The notes under the pieces were generated by a model. The model saw only the letters and a list, made by a program, of their open reading frames with translations, did no database searches and was not told the origin of the DNA. Made by a program: the position numbers and the translations under genes. This document shows, one piece after another, positions 1 through 8,893 of a stretch of 64,000 nucleotides of DNA. Source of the stretch: Roseateles hydrophilus (GTDB lineage Bacteria > Pseudomonadota > Gammaproteobacteria > Burkholderiales > Burkholderiaceae_C); the NCBI RefSeq assembly GCF_026712245.1, contig NZ_JAPPUY010000005.1:124001-188000 (forward strand), read 5' to 3'. Within the stretch, counting starts at the first letter, position 1. Every line of letters starts with the position of its first letter.

Positions 1-20
1 AGGCGCTCCGAGGAGCGCCT
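1..20 (-). terminator. Inverted repeat, probable transcription terminator
   Basis: Two 9-base arms (AGGCGCTCC and GGAGCGCCT) are separated by only two bases, giving a GC-rich hairpin of about 8 bp with a 4-base loop. It lies just beyond the stop codon of the small minus-strand gene that follows it. Any U-tract would be outside the window, so the terminator role is inferred from position and stem strength. Confidence 0.5.
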
Positions 21-43
21 TATTCTTGGCCAGGCCTGGGGGA

Positions 44-403
44 TTACAGACGGAAGGGCTCAGCCTTGGGCTCGGCCTTCTTCTTGGTGGTGGGGCGGCC
101 GGCGGCGGTCGGGTAGGCGGCCATCACCTTGGCCGGGTCGGCCTTGTTGTCCAGGTAGGCGGCGTACTGCTGCGAGGTGCAGGGCAGCAGCTTGCCGGGG
201 CGGGCTTCGCCCTTGTACTTGCCGTTGGCGTACACGAACTGGTACTCGTTGGACGCGACCGGCGTGCCGATGCTGCTGGTATCGCTGTAGCTCTGGGCGC
301 ACTCGGCACGCAGTTCGGACTGCACGGATTGCTCGGTCAACTGCTTGCCAGCCTGTGCGGAGAAGGCGGCAACGGCGGCGAGGGCGGGGATCAGAAACTT
401 CAT
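44..403 (-). CDS. Small exported protein of unknown function
   Basis: A 119-residue protein with a clear Sec signal peptide (MKFLIPALAAVAAFSAQAG, cleavage around residues 18-19). The mature part has two cysteines (in AECAQ and LPCTS) that could form a disulfide, and ends in a Lys/Pro-rich tail. I do not recognise a family and assign no function. It stands alone, about 200 bases downstream of the TPR gene, with a hairpin beyond its stop. The ATG is chosen because it begins the signal peptide. Confidence 0.7.
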   Translation of the reverse strand: MKFLIPALAAVAAFSAQAGKQLTEQSVQSELRAECAQSYSDTSSIGTPVASNEYQFVYANGKYKGEARPGKLLPCTSQQYAAYLDNKADPAKVMAAYPTAAGRPTTKKKAEPKAEPFRL

Positions 404-602
404 GGCGCTTGTCTCGTGAGAAGGGTGGGAGTGGCATGAAGCTTACGTGTCCGGCTCTTGACGCGCACCCCCGGAACTACGGGTAGGCCGGGTGTGAACT
501 GCGTCACGGCTGCTTCGATGGGCTGTGAAAAAAGTCCGGTTCCGGCGCGGCCACCCGTCCCTGGCCTCAGGGTTCGCCCGAGGGGCGCCGGGCAGTGGGG
601 AC

Positions 603-1376
603 TCAGTCTTCCAGCTCTTCGCGGGCCACTTCGATGTCCAGCAGCTCCATCGCGTCCATGGCTTCGCAGGCGGCGGCGGCAGCGTAGAGCTGTTCTGCCT
701 CCTTCAGGCGCTTGTCGCCCTCCAGCATGACCAGCCCGTTGGCGCGCTCGATCATCGCGATGGCGCTGGTCGGGTTGAGCTTGAGGGCCTGCTCGAACAT
801 CTTCAGCCCGGTGGCGGTGTCGGCGCCCTGCGTCTTGCCCAGCAGCTTGCCGACCTTGTCGATGACCTCGGCATGGAAGGCGCCCAGCGCGATGTGCGCG
901 TCGGCGTGCTTGGGGGCGAGCTTGAGGGTGGTTTCCAGCGCGCCCTTGACCTTGGTGCCCAGGCCCTGCGCCAGCGCCTTGGCCACGCTGATGCCCTGGC
1001 CGTAGCGGCCCAGGGCGTAGGCTTGCCAGTAGTAGGCGTTGGCGTTCTTGGGATCTTCGGCCTGCTGGCCTTCCGCGCGCTCGGCGATCTCCAGGAACAT
1101 CTCCAGCTTCACCGCCTCTTTCTTTTCGAGGTAGTTGGCGTAGATGCCCTGGGCCTTGTTGGCTACCGTGAGGCCGGCGCCGCCCGCGGCCAGGCCGGCG
1201 TCGTAGGCGGCCTTGAAGTCCCCGGCGTGGAAGTGGATCCAGGCCTGCACGACGTCGGCGTCCTTGGGGAAGGGCTCGGCGTCGCCCGCATGCAGCCGGG
1301 CCCAGTGCTTCTTCAGCGTGGCCGGCGTGTAGACAAACGCGCTGTTGTCGTAGGGGAAGGCGGTCCACTTGGCCAT
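603..1376 (-). CDS. TPR-like repeat protein
   Basis: A 257-residue soluble protein with no signal peptide. Alanine-rich helical pairs such as ALETTLKLAPKHADAHIALG and MFEQALKLNPTSAIAMIERA have the W-L-G-Y-A-F-A-P spacing of tetratricopeptide repeats, so a protein-binding scaffold is likely; the partner is unknown. An AGGAG motif 9 bases before the ATG supports the start. It follows the TetR gene by only 9 bases, so the two are probably co-transcribed and the TetR protein may control it. Confidence 0.75.
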   Translation of the reverse strand: MAKWTAFPYDNSAFVYTPATLKKHWARLHAGDAEPFPKDADVVQAWIHFHAGDFKAAYDAGLAAGGAGLTVANKAQGIYANYLEKKEAVKLEMFLEIAERAEGQQAEDPKNANAYYWQAYALGRYGQGISVAKALAQGLGTKVKGALETTLKLAPKHADAHIALGAFHAEVIDKVGKLLGKTQGADTATGLKMFEQALKLNPTSAIAMIERANGLVMLEGDKRLKEAEQLYAAAAACEAMDAMELLDIEVAREELED

Positions 1377-1386
1377 GGCGTGTCTC

Positions 1387-2049
1387 CTAGGAGGGTTGTT
1401 GGTATTGACCGGCGAGCTGGAAGAGGTGGTCCCGCGAGGCGGGCTCCAGGTAGGGTAGCAGCAGGCTCAGCGCATGGAAGGCGCCGCGCAGCAGCGCCGC
1501 GCCGGCGCGCTCGGGCTCCAGCGCATGGCGCGGGTCGCGCACGTATTCATAGCTCAGCCAGTAGCTGACGACGACGACCATCGCATTGGCCGTCGGCGCC
1601 GCGTCGCGCAGCTCCATCTTCAGCCCGCCGCCCAGGTGCAGGCCCGACAGCACATGGCGCATGGCCTGTTCCTTGGCGGCCAGCAGGCTCTGGAAGTGCG
1701 TCTCCAGCTTGCGGTTCTTGAACAGCAGGTCGTTCAGGTCGCGGTACAGGAAGCGGTGCTTCCAGATCAGCTCGAACAGCATGTGGAAGAACAGCCAGGC
1801 GTCCTCCACGTTGCGCACGTTGTCGGCCGCGGCCAGCAGCTCGTTCAGCTCGGCCTCGTAGCGGCCGAACAGCGCGTTGACCAGCTCGTCCTTGGCCGGG
1901 TAGTGGTAGTACAGGTTGCCCGGGCTGATCTTGAGCTCGGCCGAGATCAGCGTGGTCGACACATTGGGTTCGCCGAAACGGTTGAAGAGGTCCAGCGTGA
2001 CCTCCAGGATGCGTTCGGCGGTGCGGCGGGGTTTCTTGGGGGCGGGCAT
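1387..2049 (-). CDS. TetR/AcrR family transcriptional regulator
   Basis: A 220-residue regulator. The N-terminal DNA-binding domain covers residues 10-57, with the helix-turn-helix in TTLISAELKISPGNLYYHY and the typical F-x-K-D-E-L-like segment PAKDEL. The remaining all-helical part fits a ligand-binding domain. The open frame extends further upstream, but the start at MPAPKKPRRT gives the usual TetR N-terminus. It is divergent from the ABC exporter, with a 110-base intergenic region, so autoregulation and control of the exporter are likely though not shown. Confidence 0.85.
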   Translation of the reverse strand: MPAPKKPRRTAERILEVTLDLFNRFGEPNVSTTLISAELKISPGNLYYHYPAKDELVNALFGRYEAELNELLAAADNVRNVEDAWLFFHMLFELIWKHRFLYRDLNDLLFKNRKLETHFQSLLAAKEQAMRHVLSGLHLGGGLKMELRDAAPTANAMVVVVSYWLSYEYVRDPRHALEPERAGAALLRGAFHALSLLLPYLEPASRDHLFQLAGQYQQPS

Positions 2050-2159
2050 GAGCCCGTGGATTCTGGCAGCGAACCCGCGCGGGCGCCCGCGCGCGCAGCA
2101 CAAAGCGACGCCGCCTGTCGGGCCAGGGGCGATGCCTGGCCTCCCTAGAATCCGCCGCC

Positions 2160-3083
2160 ATGCCGAGCCCGACCTCATCGCCTCCCGCCATTGCCTTCGA
2201 GAACGTCAAGAAAACCTACCGGGGGGGGCAGGTCAAGGCGCTGAACGGCGTCAGCTTCGACATCCCCTGCGGCGAGTTCTTCGGTCTGCTCGGCCCCAAC
2301 GGCGCGGGCAAGACCACGCTGATCAGCGTGCTGGCCGGGCTGGCGAGAGCCACCGAAGGCCGCGTGCGCGTGATGGGCCACGACGTGGTGGACGACTACG
2401 CCGCGGCCCGCAAGGCGCTGGGCGTGGTGCCGCAGGAGCTGGTGTTCGACCCGTTCTTCAGCGTGCGCGAATCGCTGCGCATTCAAAGCGGCTACTTCGG
2501 CGTCAAGCACAACGACGACTGGATCGACGAGTTGCTGGCCAACCTGGGCCTGGCCGACAAGGCCAATGCCAACATGCGCCAGCTCTCGGGTGGCATGAAG
2601 CGCCGCGTGCTGGTGGCGCAGGCGCTGGTGCACCGCCCGCCGGTCATCGTGCTGGATGAGCCCACGGCGGGCGTGGACGTGGAGCTGCGCCAGACGCTGT
2701 GGCAGTTCATCGCCCGCCTGAACAAGGAAGGCCACACGGTGCTGCTGACCACGCACTACCTCGAAGAAGCCGAGGCGCTGTGCCAGCGCATCGGCATGCT
2801 CAAGGGCGGGCGTCTGGTGGCGCTGGACCGCACCTCGCAGCTGCTGGCCGGCACGGCGCACACCATGCTGCGCTTCAAGACTGACGCCGCGCTGCCCGCC
2901 GAGGTGGCCGCGCGGGCTCGCGTGACCGGGCGCATCGTGCAGGTCACGGCGCATGACGCCGCCGAGGTGGAAACGACCCTGGCCACGCTGCGCGCAGCCG
3001 GCGTGCCGGTCGAAGACCTGGAGATCGGCCGCGCCGACCTCGAAGACGTGTTCCTCAACATCATGCAAGGGGAGCACGCATGA
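2160..3083 (+). CDS. ABC-2 type exporter, ATP-binding subunit (YadG-like)
   Basis: A 307-residue ATPase of the DrrA/YadG group. Walker A is GPNGAGKT (residues 45-52), the Q-loop is VVPQE, the signature is LSGGM (142-146), Walker B is VIVLDEP (162-168) and the switch histidine lies in LLTTHYLEEAE. The C-terminal extension of about 80 residues is typical of ABC-2 exporters. It overlaps the permease gene by 4 bases (ATGA), so the two subunits are translationally coupled. The substrate cannot be read from the sequence. Confidence 0.92.
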   Translation: MPSPTSSPPAIAFENVKKTYRGGQVKALNGVSFDIPCGEFFGLLGPNGAGKTTLISVLAGLARATEGRVRVMGHDVVDDYAAARKALGVVPQELVFDPFFSVRESLRIQSGYFGVKHNDDWIDELLANLGLADKANANMRQLSGGMKRRVLVAQALVHRPPVIVLDEPTAGVDVELRQTLWQFIARLNKEGHTVLLTTHYLEEAEALCQRIGMLKGGRLVALDRTSQLLAGTAHTMLRFKTDAALPAEVAARARVTGRIVQVTAHDAAEVETTLATLRAAGVPVEDLEIGRADLEDVFLNIMQGEHA

Positions 3084-3835
3084 ACGGCGCGTCCACTCTG
3101 TTCAAGAAAGAAGTGCTGCGCTTCTGGAAGGTCAGCTTCCAGACCGTGGCCGCGCCGGTGCTCACCGCGTGCATGTACCTGCTGGTGTTCGGCCACACGC
3201 TGGAAGACCACGTGAAGGTCTACGAGACGGTGGGCTACACGCAGTTCCTCATCCCGGGCTTGGTGATGATGAGCGTGCTGCAGAACGCGTTCGCCAACAG
3301 CTCGTCCAGCCTCATCCAGAGCAAGATCACGGGAAACCTCGTTTTCCTGCTGCTCACGCCGCTGTCGCCGCTGGCCTGGTTCGTGGCTTACGTGGGCGCC
3401 GCCATCGTGCGCGGCCTCGCAGTCGGTACGGGCGTGCTGCTCGTCACCGCCTGGTTCGCGCCGCCGGGCCTGGACAACCTGCTGTGGGTGCTGACCTTCA
3501 CCGTGCTGGGCGCCGGCCTGATGGGCACGCTGGGCCTGATCGCGGGCCTGTGGGCCGAGAAGTTCGACCAGCTCGCCGCCTTCCAGAACTTCATCATCAT
3601 GCCCATGACCTTCCTGTCGGGGGTCTTCTACTCGGTGCACTCGCTGCCGGGCTTCTGGCAGACGGTGAGCCACTTGAACCCGTTCTTCTACATGATTGAC
3701 GGCTTTAGGCGCGGTTTCTTCGGCGTGAGCGACGTGTCGCCCTGGCTGAGCTTCGCGGTGGTGGCGACGAGCTTCGCGGTGACGGCGGGCCTGGCCCTGA
3801 CACTGCTTAAGAAGGGCTACAAGATCCGGTCCTGA
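3080..3835 (+). CDS. ABC-2 type exporter, permease subunit (YadH-like)
   Basis: A 251-residue membrane protein with about six hydrophobic segments (for example around VAAPVLTACMYLLVFG and the C-terminal SFAVVATSFAVTAGLALTLL). It matches the ABC-2 permease layout, including the conserved NFIIMPMTFLSGVFY segment near the fifth helix. It pairs with the ATPase just upstream. Its 3' end overlaps the 3' end of the convergent DUF2789 gene by 19 bases. Confidence 0.92.
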   Translation: MNGASTLFKKEVLRFWKVSFQTVAAPVLTACMYLLVFGHTLEDHVKVYETVGYTQFLIPGLVMMSVLQNAFANSSSSLIQSKITGNLVFLLLTPLSPLAWFVAYVGAAIVRGLAVGTGVLLVTAWFAPPGLDNLLWVLTFTVLGAGLMGTLGLIAGLWAEKFDQLAAFQNFIIMPMTFLSGVFYSVHSLPGFWQTVSHLNPFFYMIDGFRRGFFGVSDVSPWLSFAVVATSFAVTAGLALTLLKKGYKIRS

Positions 3836-4071
3836 CCGGGCGCACACAGCGCCTGCGCCAGCCATTCGGCGGGCAGCGCCCAGTCGGCGTCGGCCGCGAT
3901 GGCCTCGCGCAGGAACGCGGCCTGAGCCGGCGTCCACACGGGGGCATCGGGCAGCGCGCAGCCGAGGGCATCGGGCCGGTGCCGGGTGATGAAGTCGTCG
4001 ATGGCCTGCGGCTCGGAGGGCAGGCCGAGCTGGTCGAAGAGCTCCTGGAGGCGGTGGTGGCCGGCGTGCAT
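3817..4071 (-). CDS. DUF2789 family protein
   Basis: A short acidic, helical protein of 84 residues. The segments HRLQELFDQLGLPSE, IDDFITRH and FLREAIAADADWALPAEWL match the pattern I know as DUF2789, whose function is undescribed. The start at MHAGHHRL gives the family length; the longer open frame upstream runs through dps in another frame. It is the last gene of the long minus-strand stress cluster, 10 bases after dps, so it is presumably co-expressed with it. Confidence 0.75.
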   Translation of the reverse strand: MHAGHHRLQELFDQLGLPSEPQAIDDFITRHRPDALGCALPDAPVWTPAQAAFLREAIAADADWALPAEWLAQALCAPGQDRIL

Positions 4072-4081
4072 GTCTGCCCCT

Positions 4082-4597
4082 TCAGTGCCGGCCCGACTCG
4101 AACAGGAACCACACCCGCTGCTCGGTCTCCTCCAGCCAGTTCTCCACGAGGCTGGCGGTGGCGATGTCGCCATGCGTGTCGCACAGCGCGTGCACGGCGC
4201 GCAGCCAGTCGGCCAGGCGCCGGTTGTCCTCGCACAGCTCGGCCAGCATGCCGCCGGGTTGCACCAGGTCGGCATCGTTGTCCGCCACGCGCTGCAACCG
4301 GGCGATGTGGCCGATGGAGCGCAGCGTGCTGCCGCCCAGCTTGCGCACGCGCTCGGCCAGCATGTCCGTCATGGCGAAGAGCTGGCCGGACTGGTCGTCC
4401 AGCAGCGCGTGGTAGCTCGGGAAGGACGGGCCCCACATGTGCCAGTGGAAGTTCTTGGTCTTCAGGTAGAGCGCCCACACGTCGGCCAGCAGCTGGTTCA
4501 GCGCGGCGCTCAGGTCGTGGCGGGCGTCGGCACCCAGCGTGCCGGGGGTGGCGAGCGGGGCCTGGCGGTGTTGGCGGGCGAGGTCGAGGTCTTTCAT
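4082..4597 (-). CDS. dps: Dps/ferritin-like DNA-protecting protein
   Basis: A 171-residue member of the Dps family, which forms dodecamers that oxidise and store iron and shield DNA from peroxide. The inter-subunit ferroxidase ligands are visible: the first His in LKTKNFHWHMWG, and the Asp/Glu of HALLDDQ and MTDMLAERVRKLG. It overlaps the MFS gene by 4 bases. Its place in a cluster with catalase fits a peroxide-defence role. Confidence 0.93.
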   Translation of the reverse strand: MKDLDLARQHRQAPLATPGTLGADARHDLSAALNQLLADVWALYLKTKNFHWHMWGPSFPSYHALLDDQSGQLFAMTDMLAERVRKLGGSTLRSIGHIARLQRVADNDADLVQPGGMLAELCEDNRRLADWLRAVHALCDTHGDIATASLVENWLEETEQRVWFLFESGRH

Positions 4598-6225
4598 GGC
4601 GGGGTGTCCTGCAGGTCGTGGGGGCGGAGGGTGATGAGGTGCCGCACGGTGGGCGGCTCGGTGGCCTGGTGCAGGGCGCGCAGCGAGGCCTGCAAGGCGG
4701 CGGCGGCGTGGCTGGCGCGGTGGTGCTGGCGCAGATGCTCCTGCCAGGAGGGCAGCATGAACCACTCCACCAGGGCCTGTGGGTCGGCGCTGTCTTCGGT
4801 GAGGCCCCAGGCGCTGGCGCCGTCGCCGCGCCGGTGGCGGGCCAGCGCGTGCAGCAGGTCCAGTGCGGCAGGCCGGTCGGCCGGGGCGATGCGGTAGGCC
4901 ACCAGCACCAGCACCGGCCCGCGGTCGGCGCTCACGGGCTGCGCGAGCGTGGGCTCGGGCCAGGCATGGGCGGGGTCGAGCACCTCGTCGCCGGCGGGTA
5001 GCGGCCAGCGGCGGGCGAGTGCGGCGCCCAGCACCAGCAGCGCGGCGGCCAGGCCGAGCGCGGGCACCAGGCCCAGGCCTTGCGCCACGGTACCCCAGGC
5101 GAGGCTGCCGGCGGCGAGCGCCCCATTGAACACGGTGAGGTAGACGGCCAGCCCTCGGCCGCGCACCCAGTTTGGCAGCACGGCCTGCGTGATGGCGCCG
5201 AGCGTCGTCAATGCAACGATCCAGGCGCCGCCCAGCCCCAGCAGCGCCACGAGGGCGACAGCCGCCGGCGGTGCGCTGGCCAGCATGGCCAGCACGGCCG
5301 CGCACAGCAGTGCCGCCGCGGTCATCAGGCCGTCGGGCCCGAGGTGCGGGCGCAAGCGCGGCAGCAGCAACGCGCCGGCAATCGCGCCCACGCCGACGGC
5401 GCCCAGCATCACGCCGTAGAACGCCGCGCCACTGCCGAGCAGCTGTCGCCCGACGAGCGGCAACAAGGCCCAGGCCGCGCTGGACAGCGCGAAGAACAGC
5501 GCCGCCCGCGCCAGCACCCGCTGCAGGTCGGCATTGGCCAGCGCATGCCGCAGCCCCGTGCGCAGCGCGCCGCCGAACACCTCGGCCAGCGGGTCGGCCG
5601 CGGCGGGCGGCGGGCGCCACCACAGCAGCGCGCTGATCACCAGCACATAGGTCAGCAGGTCCACGCCGTAGGTGAAGGCCGCGCCCCAGGCCGCCAGCAG
5701 CAGGCCGCCCGCTGCCGGGCCGATGGCGCGCGACAGGTTCACGCCCAGCGAGTTCAGCGCCACGGCCGAGCGCAGCTGTGCCTTGGGCACGAGCGCGGGC
5801 ACGATGGACTGCCAGGTGGGCGCCATCAGCGCGGCGCCCGTGCCGCCGATGAAGGTCAGCACCAGCAACGAGGTCATGTCCAGCCGCTGGGTGTGGGCCA
5901 GCACCATCAGGGTGGCGCTCACCCCGGCCAGCAGCAGTTGCACCGCAATCAGCAGGCGGCGGCGGTCGAGGATGTCGGCCAGTACGCCGGCGGGTATCGC
6001 GAACAGGAACACCGGCAGCGCCGCCGCAGCCTGCACGGCGGCCACCGCCGTGGGGCTGGTGCTCAGCTCGGTGGCGAGCCACGCGCTGGCCACGTCGCGC
6101 ATGAAGCTGCCCATGTTGCCCAGCACCGTGGCCAGCCACAGCACGGCGAACACGCGCTCGCGCAGCGGGGCGAAGGCGCCTTCGTCAGCGGCCGGCATGC
6201 GGCGCCTCTGGCGTGATGAGGTCAT
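4594..6225 (-). CDS. MFS transporter of the MFS_3 (EntS-like) type
   Basis: A 543-residue protein: about 12 membrane helices in the first 400 residues, then a soluble tail of about 110 residues (from roughly PVLVLVAYRIAP onward) that resembles a small monooxygenase-type alpha/beta barrel fold. This length and tail are usual for the MFS_3 group, which includes exporters of siderophores and drugs; the substrate here is unknown. An alternative start at the second Met (residue 10) is possible. It overlaps both the DoxX gene (41 bases) and dps (4 bases). Confidence 0.85.
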   Translation of the reverse strand: MTSSRQRRRMPAADEGAFAPLRERVFAVLWLATVLGNMGSFMRDVASAWLATELSTSPTAVAAVQAAAALPVFLFAIPAGVLADILDRRRLLIAVQLLLAGVSATLMVLAHTQRLDMTSLLVLTFIGGTGAALMAPTWQSIVPALVPKAQLRSAVALNSLGVNLSRAIGPAAGGLLLAAWGAAFTYGVDLLTYVLVISALLWWRPPPAAADPLAEVFGGALRTGLRHALANADLQRVLARAALFFALSSAAWALLPLVGRQLLGSGAAFYGVMLGAVGVGAIAGALLLPRLRPHLGPDGLMTAAALLCAAVLAMLASAPPAAVALVALLGLGGAWIVALTTLGAITQAVLPNWVRGRGLAVYLTVFNGALAAGSLAWGTVAQGLGLVPALGLAAALLVLGAALARRWPLPAGDEVLDPAHAWPEPTLAQPVSADRGPVLVLVAYRIAPADRPAALDLLHALARHRRGDGASAWGLTEDSADPQALVEWFMLPSWQEHLRQHHRASHAAAALQASLRALHQATEPPTVRHLITLRPHDLQDTPP

Positions 6226-6592
6226 GCCAGGCCACCAGCGCGAAGCCGCCGGCCAGGCCCAGGTGCTCGAAGAAGGCGTGCATCGCGGGCGTGCGCTCGG
6301 GGCCGCTCATCGCCCAGAAGTCATTCGCCACGACGCTGGCCGCCACGGTGAAGGCGCCCAGCGCCAGCGCACCGAGCCATCGCAGGCGGCCGCTCAACAC
6401 CAGGGCCGAGGCGCCGAGCTCCAGCGCGATGACGGCGACCGCCAGGGGCGCGGCCGGCTCCAGCCCGAAGTGCTGCATCTCGGCCAGCGCGCCGGGGAAG
6501 TCCATCAGCTTGCTGAGGCCGCCTTCCAGGTAGGCGGCGCACAGGGCCAGCAGCGCAAGGCCGTGCAGGGCGCGGTGCAGGCGCATGCTCAC
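6185..6592 (-). CDS. DoxX family membrane protein
   Basis: A 135-residue protein with four predicted membrane helices: LALLALCAAYLEGGLSKLMD, LAVAVIALELGASALVLSG, WLGALALGAFTVAASVVA and a C-terminal helix. The GLSKLMDFPG motif after helix 1 is characteristic of DoxX proteins, which are often linked to redox or thiol stress in bacteria, though the biochemical role is unsettled. It overlaps the amidohydrolase by 4 bases and the MFS gene by 41. Confidence 0.85.
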   Translation of the reverse strand: MSMRLHRALHGLALLALCAAYLEGGLSKLMDFPGALAEMQHFGLEPAAPLAVAVIALELGASALVLSGRLRWLGALALGAFTVAASVVANDFWAMSGPERTPAMHAFFEHLGLAGGFALVAWHDLITPEAPHAGR

Positions 6593-8478
6593 ACCGCCCA
6601 GCAGGCGCAGCCCAGGGCGCCCCAGAAGCCGGCGTCATCGCTGACCGGCGTGTTCGCCCCCCAGGCCTGCGCATGGGCGTGGCCATGCACCTGGCAGGCG
6701 GTGGCACAGGCGCAGGCAGCGGCCAGCGCGGCGGCGCTCAACGGCGGCGCGCCCTCGCCGCCTTCGCGGTAGGCGCCCCAGGCACCGTAGCCACCCCAGC
6801 GGCGCACCGGCGACCAGTCCGGCATGGCGGGTGGCGGCGGGGCTTCGTCCAGCGGCGCAAACGGCCCGGCGCCCCAGACGATGCGGCCACCGACCATGGT
6901 CAGCAGCGCCGTGGTGTCGGCAATGTCCGATTCGGCGCAGGCGAAGAAGTCGCGGTCGGGCACGACGAGGTCGGCGAACTGCCCCACCTCGATGCGGCCT
7001 TTCTTGCCTTCTTCATTGCTGAACCAGGTGACGTTCTCCGTCCACATCCGCAGGGCTGCTTCGCGGCTCAGGCAGTTGCGCTGCGGCGTGATCTGCAGGC
7101 CGCCAACCGTCTTGCCAGTGATCAGCCATGACAGCGACACCCAGGGGTTGTAGGAGGCGACTCGCGTGGCGTCGGTGCCGGCGGACGTGCGCACGCCCTT
7201 CTCCAGCAGCTTCGCGACCGGCGGCGTGGCCTCGGCGGCGCGCGCGCCGTAGCGCTCGACGAAGTACTCGCCCTGGTAGGCCATGCGGTGCTGCACGGCC
7301 ACGCCACCGCCCAGGGCCGCGATGCGGTCCATGGAGCGTTCGGAGATGGTCTCGGCATGGTCGAAGAACCAGTGCAGGCCGTCGATGGGCGTGTCGCGGT
7401 GCACCTTCTCGAAGACATCCAGCGCGCGGCTGATCGTCTCGTCGTAGGTGGCGTGCATGCGCCAGGGCCACTTGTTCTGGGCCAGGATGCGCACGACCTC
7501 CTCCAGCTCCGGCTCCATCGCGGCGCTCATCTCGGGGCGGGGTTCGCGGAAGTCCTCGAAGTCGGCCGCCGAGAACACCAGCATTTCGCCGGCGCCGTTG
7601 TGGCGGAAGTACTCGTCGCCCTGCTTGTAGGTCACGCTGCTCGTCCAGCGCAGGAAGTCGTCCTTCTCCTGCTTGGCCTTCTGCGTGAAGAGGTTGTAGG
7701 CCAGGCGCACGGTGAGCTGGCCGGCGTCGGCGAGCTGCTGGACGATGGCGTAGTCCTCGGGGTAGTTCTGGAAGCCGCCGCCGGCGTCGATGGCGCCCGT
7801 CACGCCCAGCCGGTTGAGCTCGCGCATGAAGTGGCGCGTGCTGTTGAGCTGGTAGTCGGGCGGCAGCTTCGGCCCGCGCGCGAGCGTGGCGTAGAGGATG
7901 GCGGCATTGGGCTTGGCCAGCAGCAGCCCCGTCGGGTTGCCGGCGCTGTCGCGAACGATCTCGCTGCCGGGCGGCGCGGGCGTGTCCTTGGTGTAGCCCA
8001 CGGCGCGCAGGGCGGCACCGTTGAGCAGGGCGCGGTCGTAGAGGTGCAGTATGAAGACCGGCGTGTCGGGCGCCACCGCGTTGAGCTCGGCGAGCGTGGG
8101 CAGGCGCTTCTCGGCGAACTGGTGCTCGGTGAAGCCGCCCACCACGCGCACCCACTGCGGCGCGGGTGTGATGTCGACCTGGGCCTTCAGCATGGCCATC
8201 GCGTCGGCCAGGCTGCGCATGCCGTCCCAACGCAGTTCGAGGTTGTAGTTGAGGCCACCGCGAATCAAGTGCAGGTGGTTGTCGATGAGGCCAGGCAGCG
8301 CGCGACGGCCCTGCAGGTCGATGCGGCGCGTGGCCGGGCCGGCCAGGGCGAGCACGTATTCGTTGGACCCAACGGCCGCAAAGCGCCCGGCGGTGATGGC
8401 CACGGCCGACGTTTCCGGCTGGGCACGGTTCAGCGTCGTGAAGCGGCCGTTGAACAGGATGAGATCAGGGTCAGCCAT
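6589..8478 (-). CDS. Amidohydrolase family 3 protein (YtcJ-like)
   Basis: A 629-residue metal-dependent hydrolase of the urease superfamily. The metal-binding HxH motif is in PGLIDNHLHLIRGG, further His/Asp residues are in RMHATYDET, HWFFDHAET and SAGTDA, and the C-terminal FADLVVPDRDFF with IADTTALLTMVGGRIVWG closes the small beta domain. The substrate is unknown. Unusually, the last 60 residues carry a Cys/His-rich tail (AACACATACQVHGHAHA and GCACWAV) not expected in YtcJ. It overlaps the XapX gene by 8 bases. Confidence 0.88.
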   Translation of the reverse strand: MADPDLILFNGRFTTLNRAQPETSAVAITAGRFAAVGSNEYVLALAGPATRRIDLQGRRALPGLIDNHLHLIRGGLNYNLELRWDGMRSLADAMAMLKAQVDITPAPQWVRVVGGFTEHQFAEKRLPTLAELNAVAPDTPVFILHLYDRALLNGAALRAVGYTKDTPAPPGSEIVRDSAGNPTGLLLAKPNAAILYATLARGPKLPPDYQLNSTRHFMRELNRLGVTGAIDAGGGFQNYPEDYAIVQQLADAGQLTVRLAYNLFTQKAKQEKDDFLRWTSSVTYKQGDEYFRHNGAGEMLVFSAADFEDFREPRPEMSAAMEPELEEVVRILAQNKWPWRMHATYDETISRALDVFEKVHRDTPIDGLHWFFDHAETISERSMDRIAALGGGVAVQHRMAYQGEYFVERYGARAAEATPPVAKLLEKGVRTSAGTDATRVASYNPWVSLSWLITGKTVGGLQITPQRNCLSREAALRMWTENVTWFSNEEGKKGRIEVGQFADLVVPDRDFFACAESDIADTTALLTMVGGRIVWGAGPFAPLDEAPPPPAMPDWSPVRRWGGYGAWGAYREGGEGAPPLSAAALAAACACATACQVHGHAHAQAWGANTPVSDDAGFWGALGCACWAV

Positions 8479-8749
8479 GGCGGCGCTCCGTGTCGGGTCG
8501 GGTGGCGGTGTCCGCGCAGCGCGGCAGCTCGCCGAACATGTGCGGCTTGACCTGGTGGTGCAGCCAGGAGGTCTCGGTCGGGTGCGGCGCCAGCCAGCGT
8601 TTGACCAGCGGCGGGATCTGCTCGCCGGCCAGGATGCCGAGCAGCCCGACCAGGGCGATCACCGGCGGCGCCGGTGACCGCACGTTGAACAGCGCGTAGA
8701 TGACGCCGACGAGCAGGCCGACCGCGGCGGAGAGGAGGTAGGGCTTCAT
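8471..8749 (-). CDS. XapX domain small membrane protein
   Basis: A 92-residue protein. Residues 1-50 form the two-helix XapX domain (YLLSAAVGLLVGVIYALFNV, then PAPPVIALVGLLGILAGEQ); the rest is a soluble His-containing tail. XapX proteins are often found beside amidohydrolases and small hydrolases, as here, but have no known activity. The start at MKPYLLSA is chosen because the domain begins there, leaving the hairpin-rich stretch upstream untranslated. Confidence 0.8.
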   Translation of the reverse strand: MKPYLLSAAVGLLVGVIYALFNVRSPAPPVIALVGLLGILAGEQIPPLVKRWLAPHPTETSWLHHQVKPHMFGELPRCADTATRPDTERRHG

Positions 8750-8834
8750 CGTCGGCGTCCTTATGTGCTTCTTGAAGTTGGAGTGCATCGGCGTTGCGGG
8801 CCGAGCGCCGGGCCGCCCCAAGCCGGCCCGGCAG

Positions 8835-8870
8835 GCGATGTGCTTTCGGCTCGATGCCGAAAGCATCGCC
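8835..8870 (-). repeat. Strong stem-loop between two genes
   Basis: A perfect 10-bp stem (TGCTTTCGGC / GCCGAAAGCA, 5-base loop) extends by a further 5 bp (GGCGA / TCGCC) across a 2-base bulge. It lies in the 190-base gap between the isochorismatase-like gene and the XapX gene. No T-run follows on either strand, so an mRNA-processing or stability element is as likely as a terminator. Confidence 0.55.
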
Positions 8871-8893
8871 GTCCCCACGGGGGACCGACTGGG

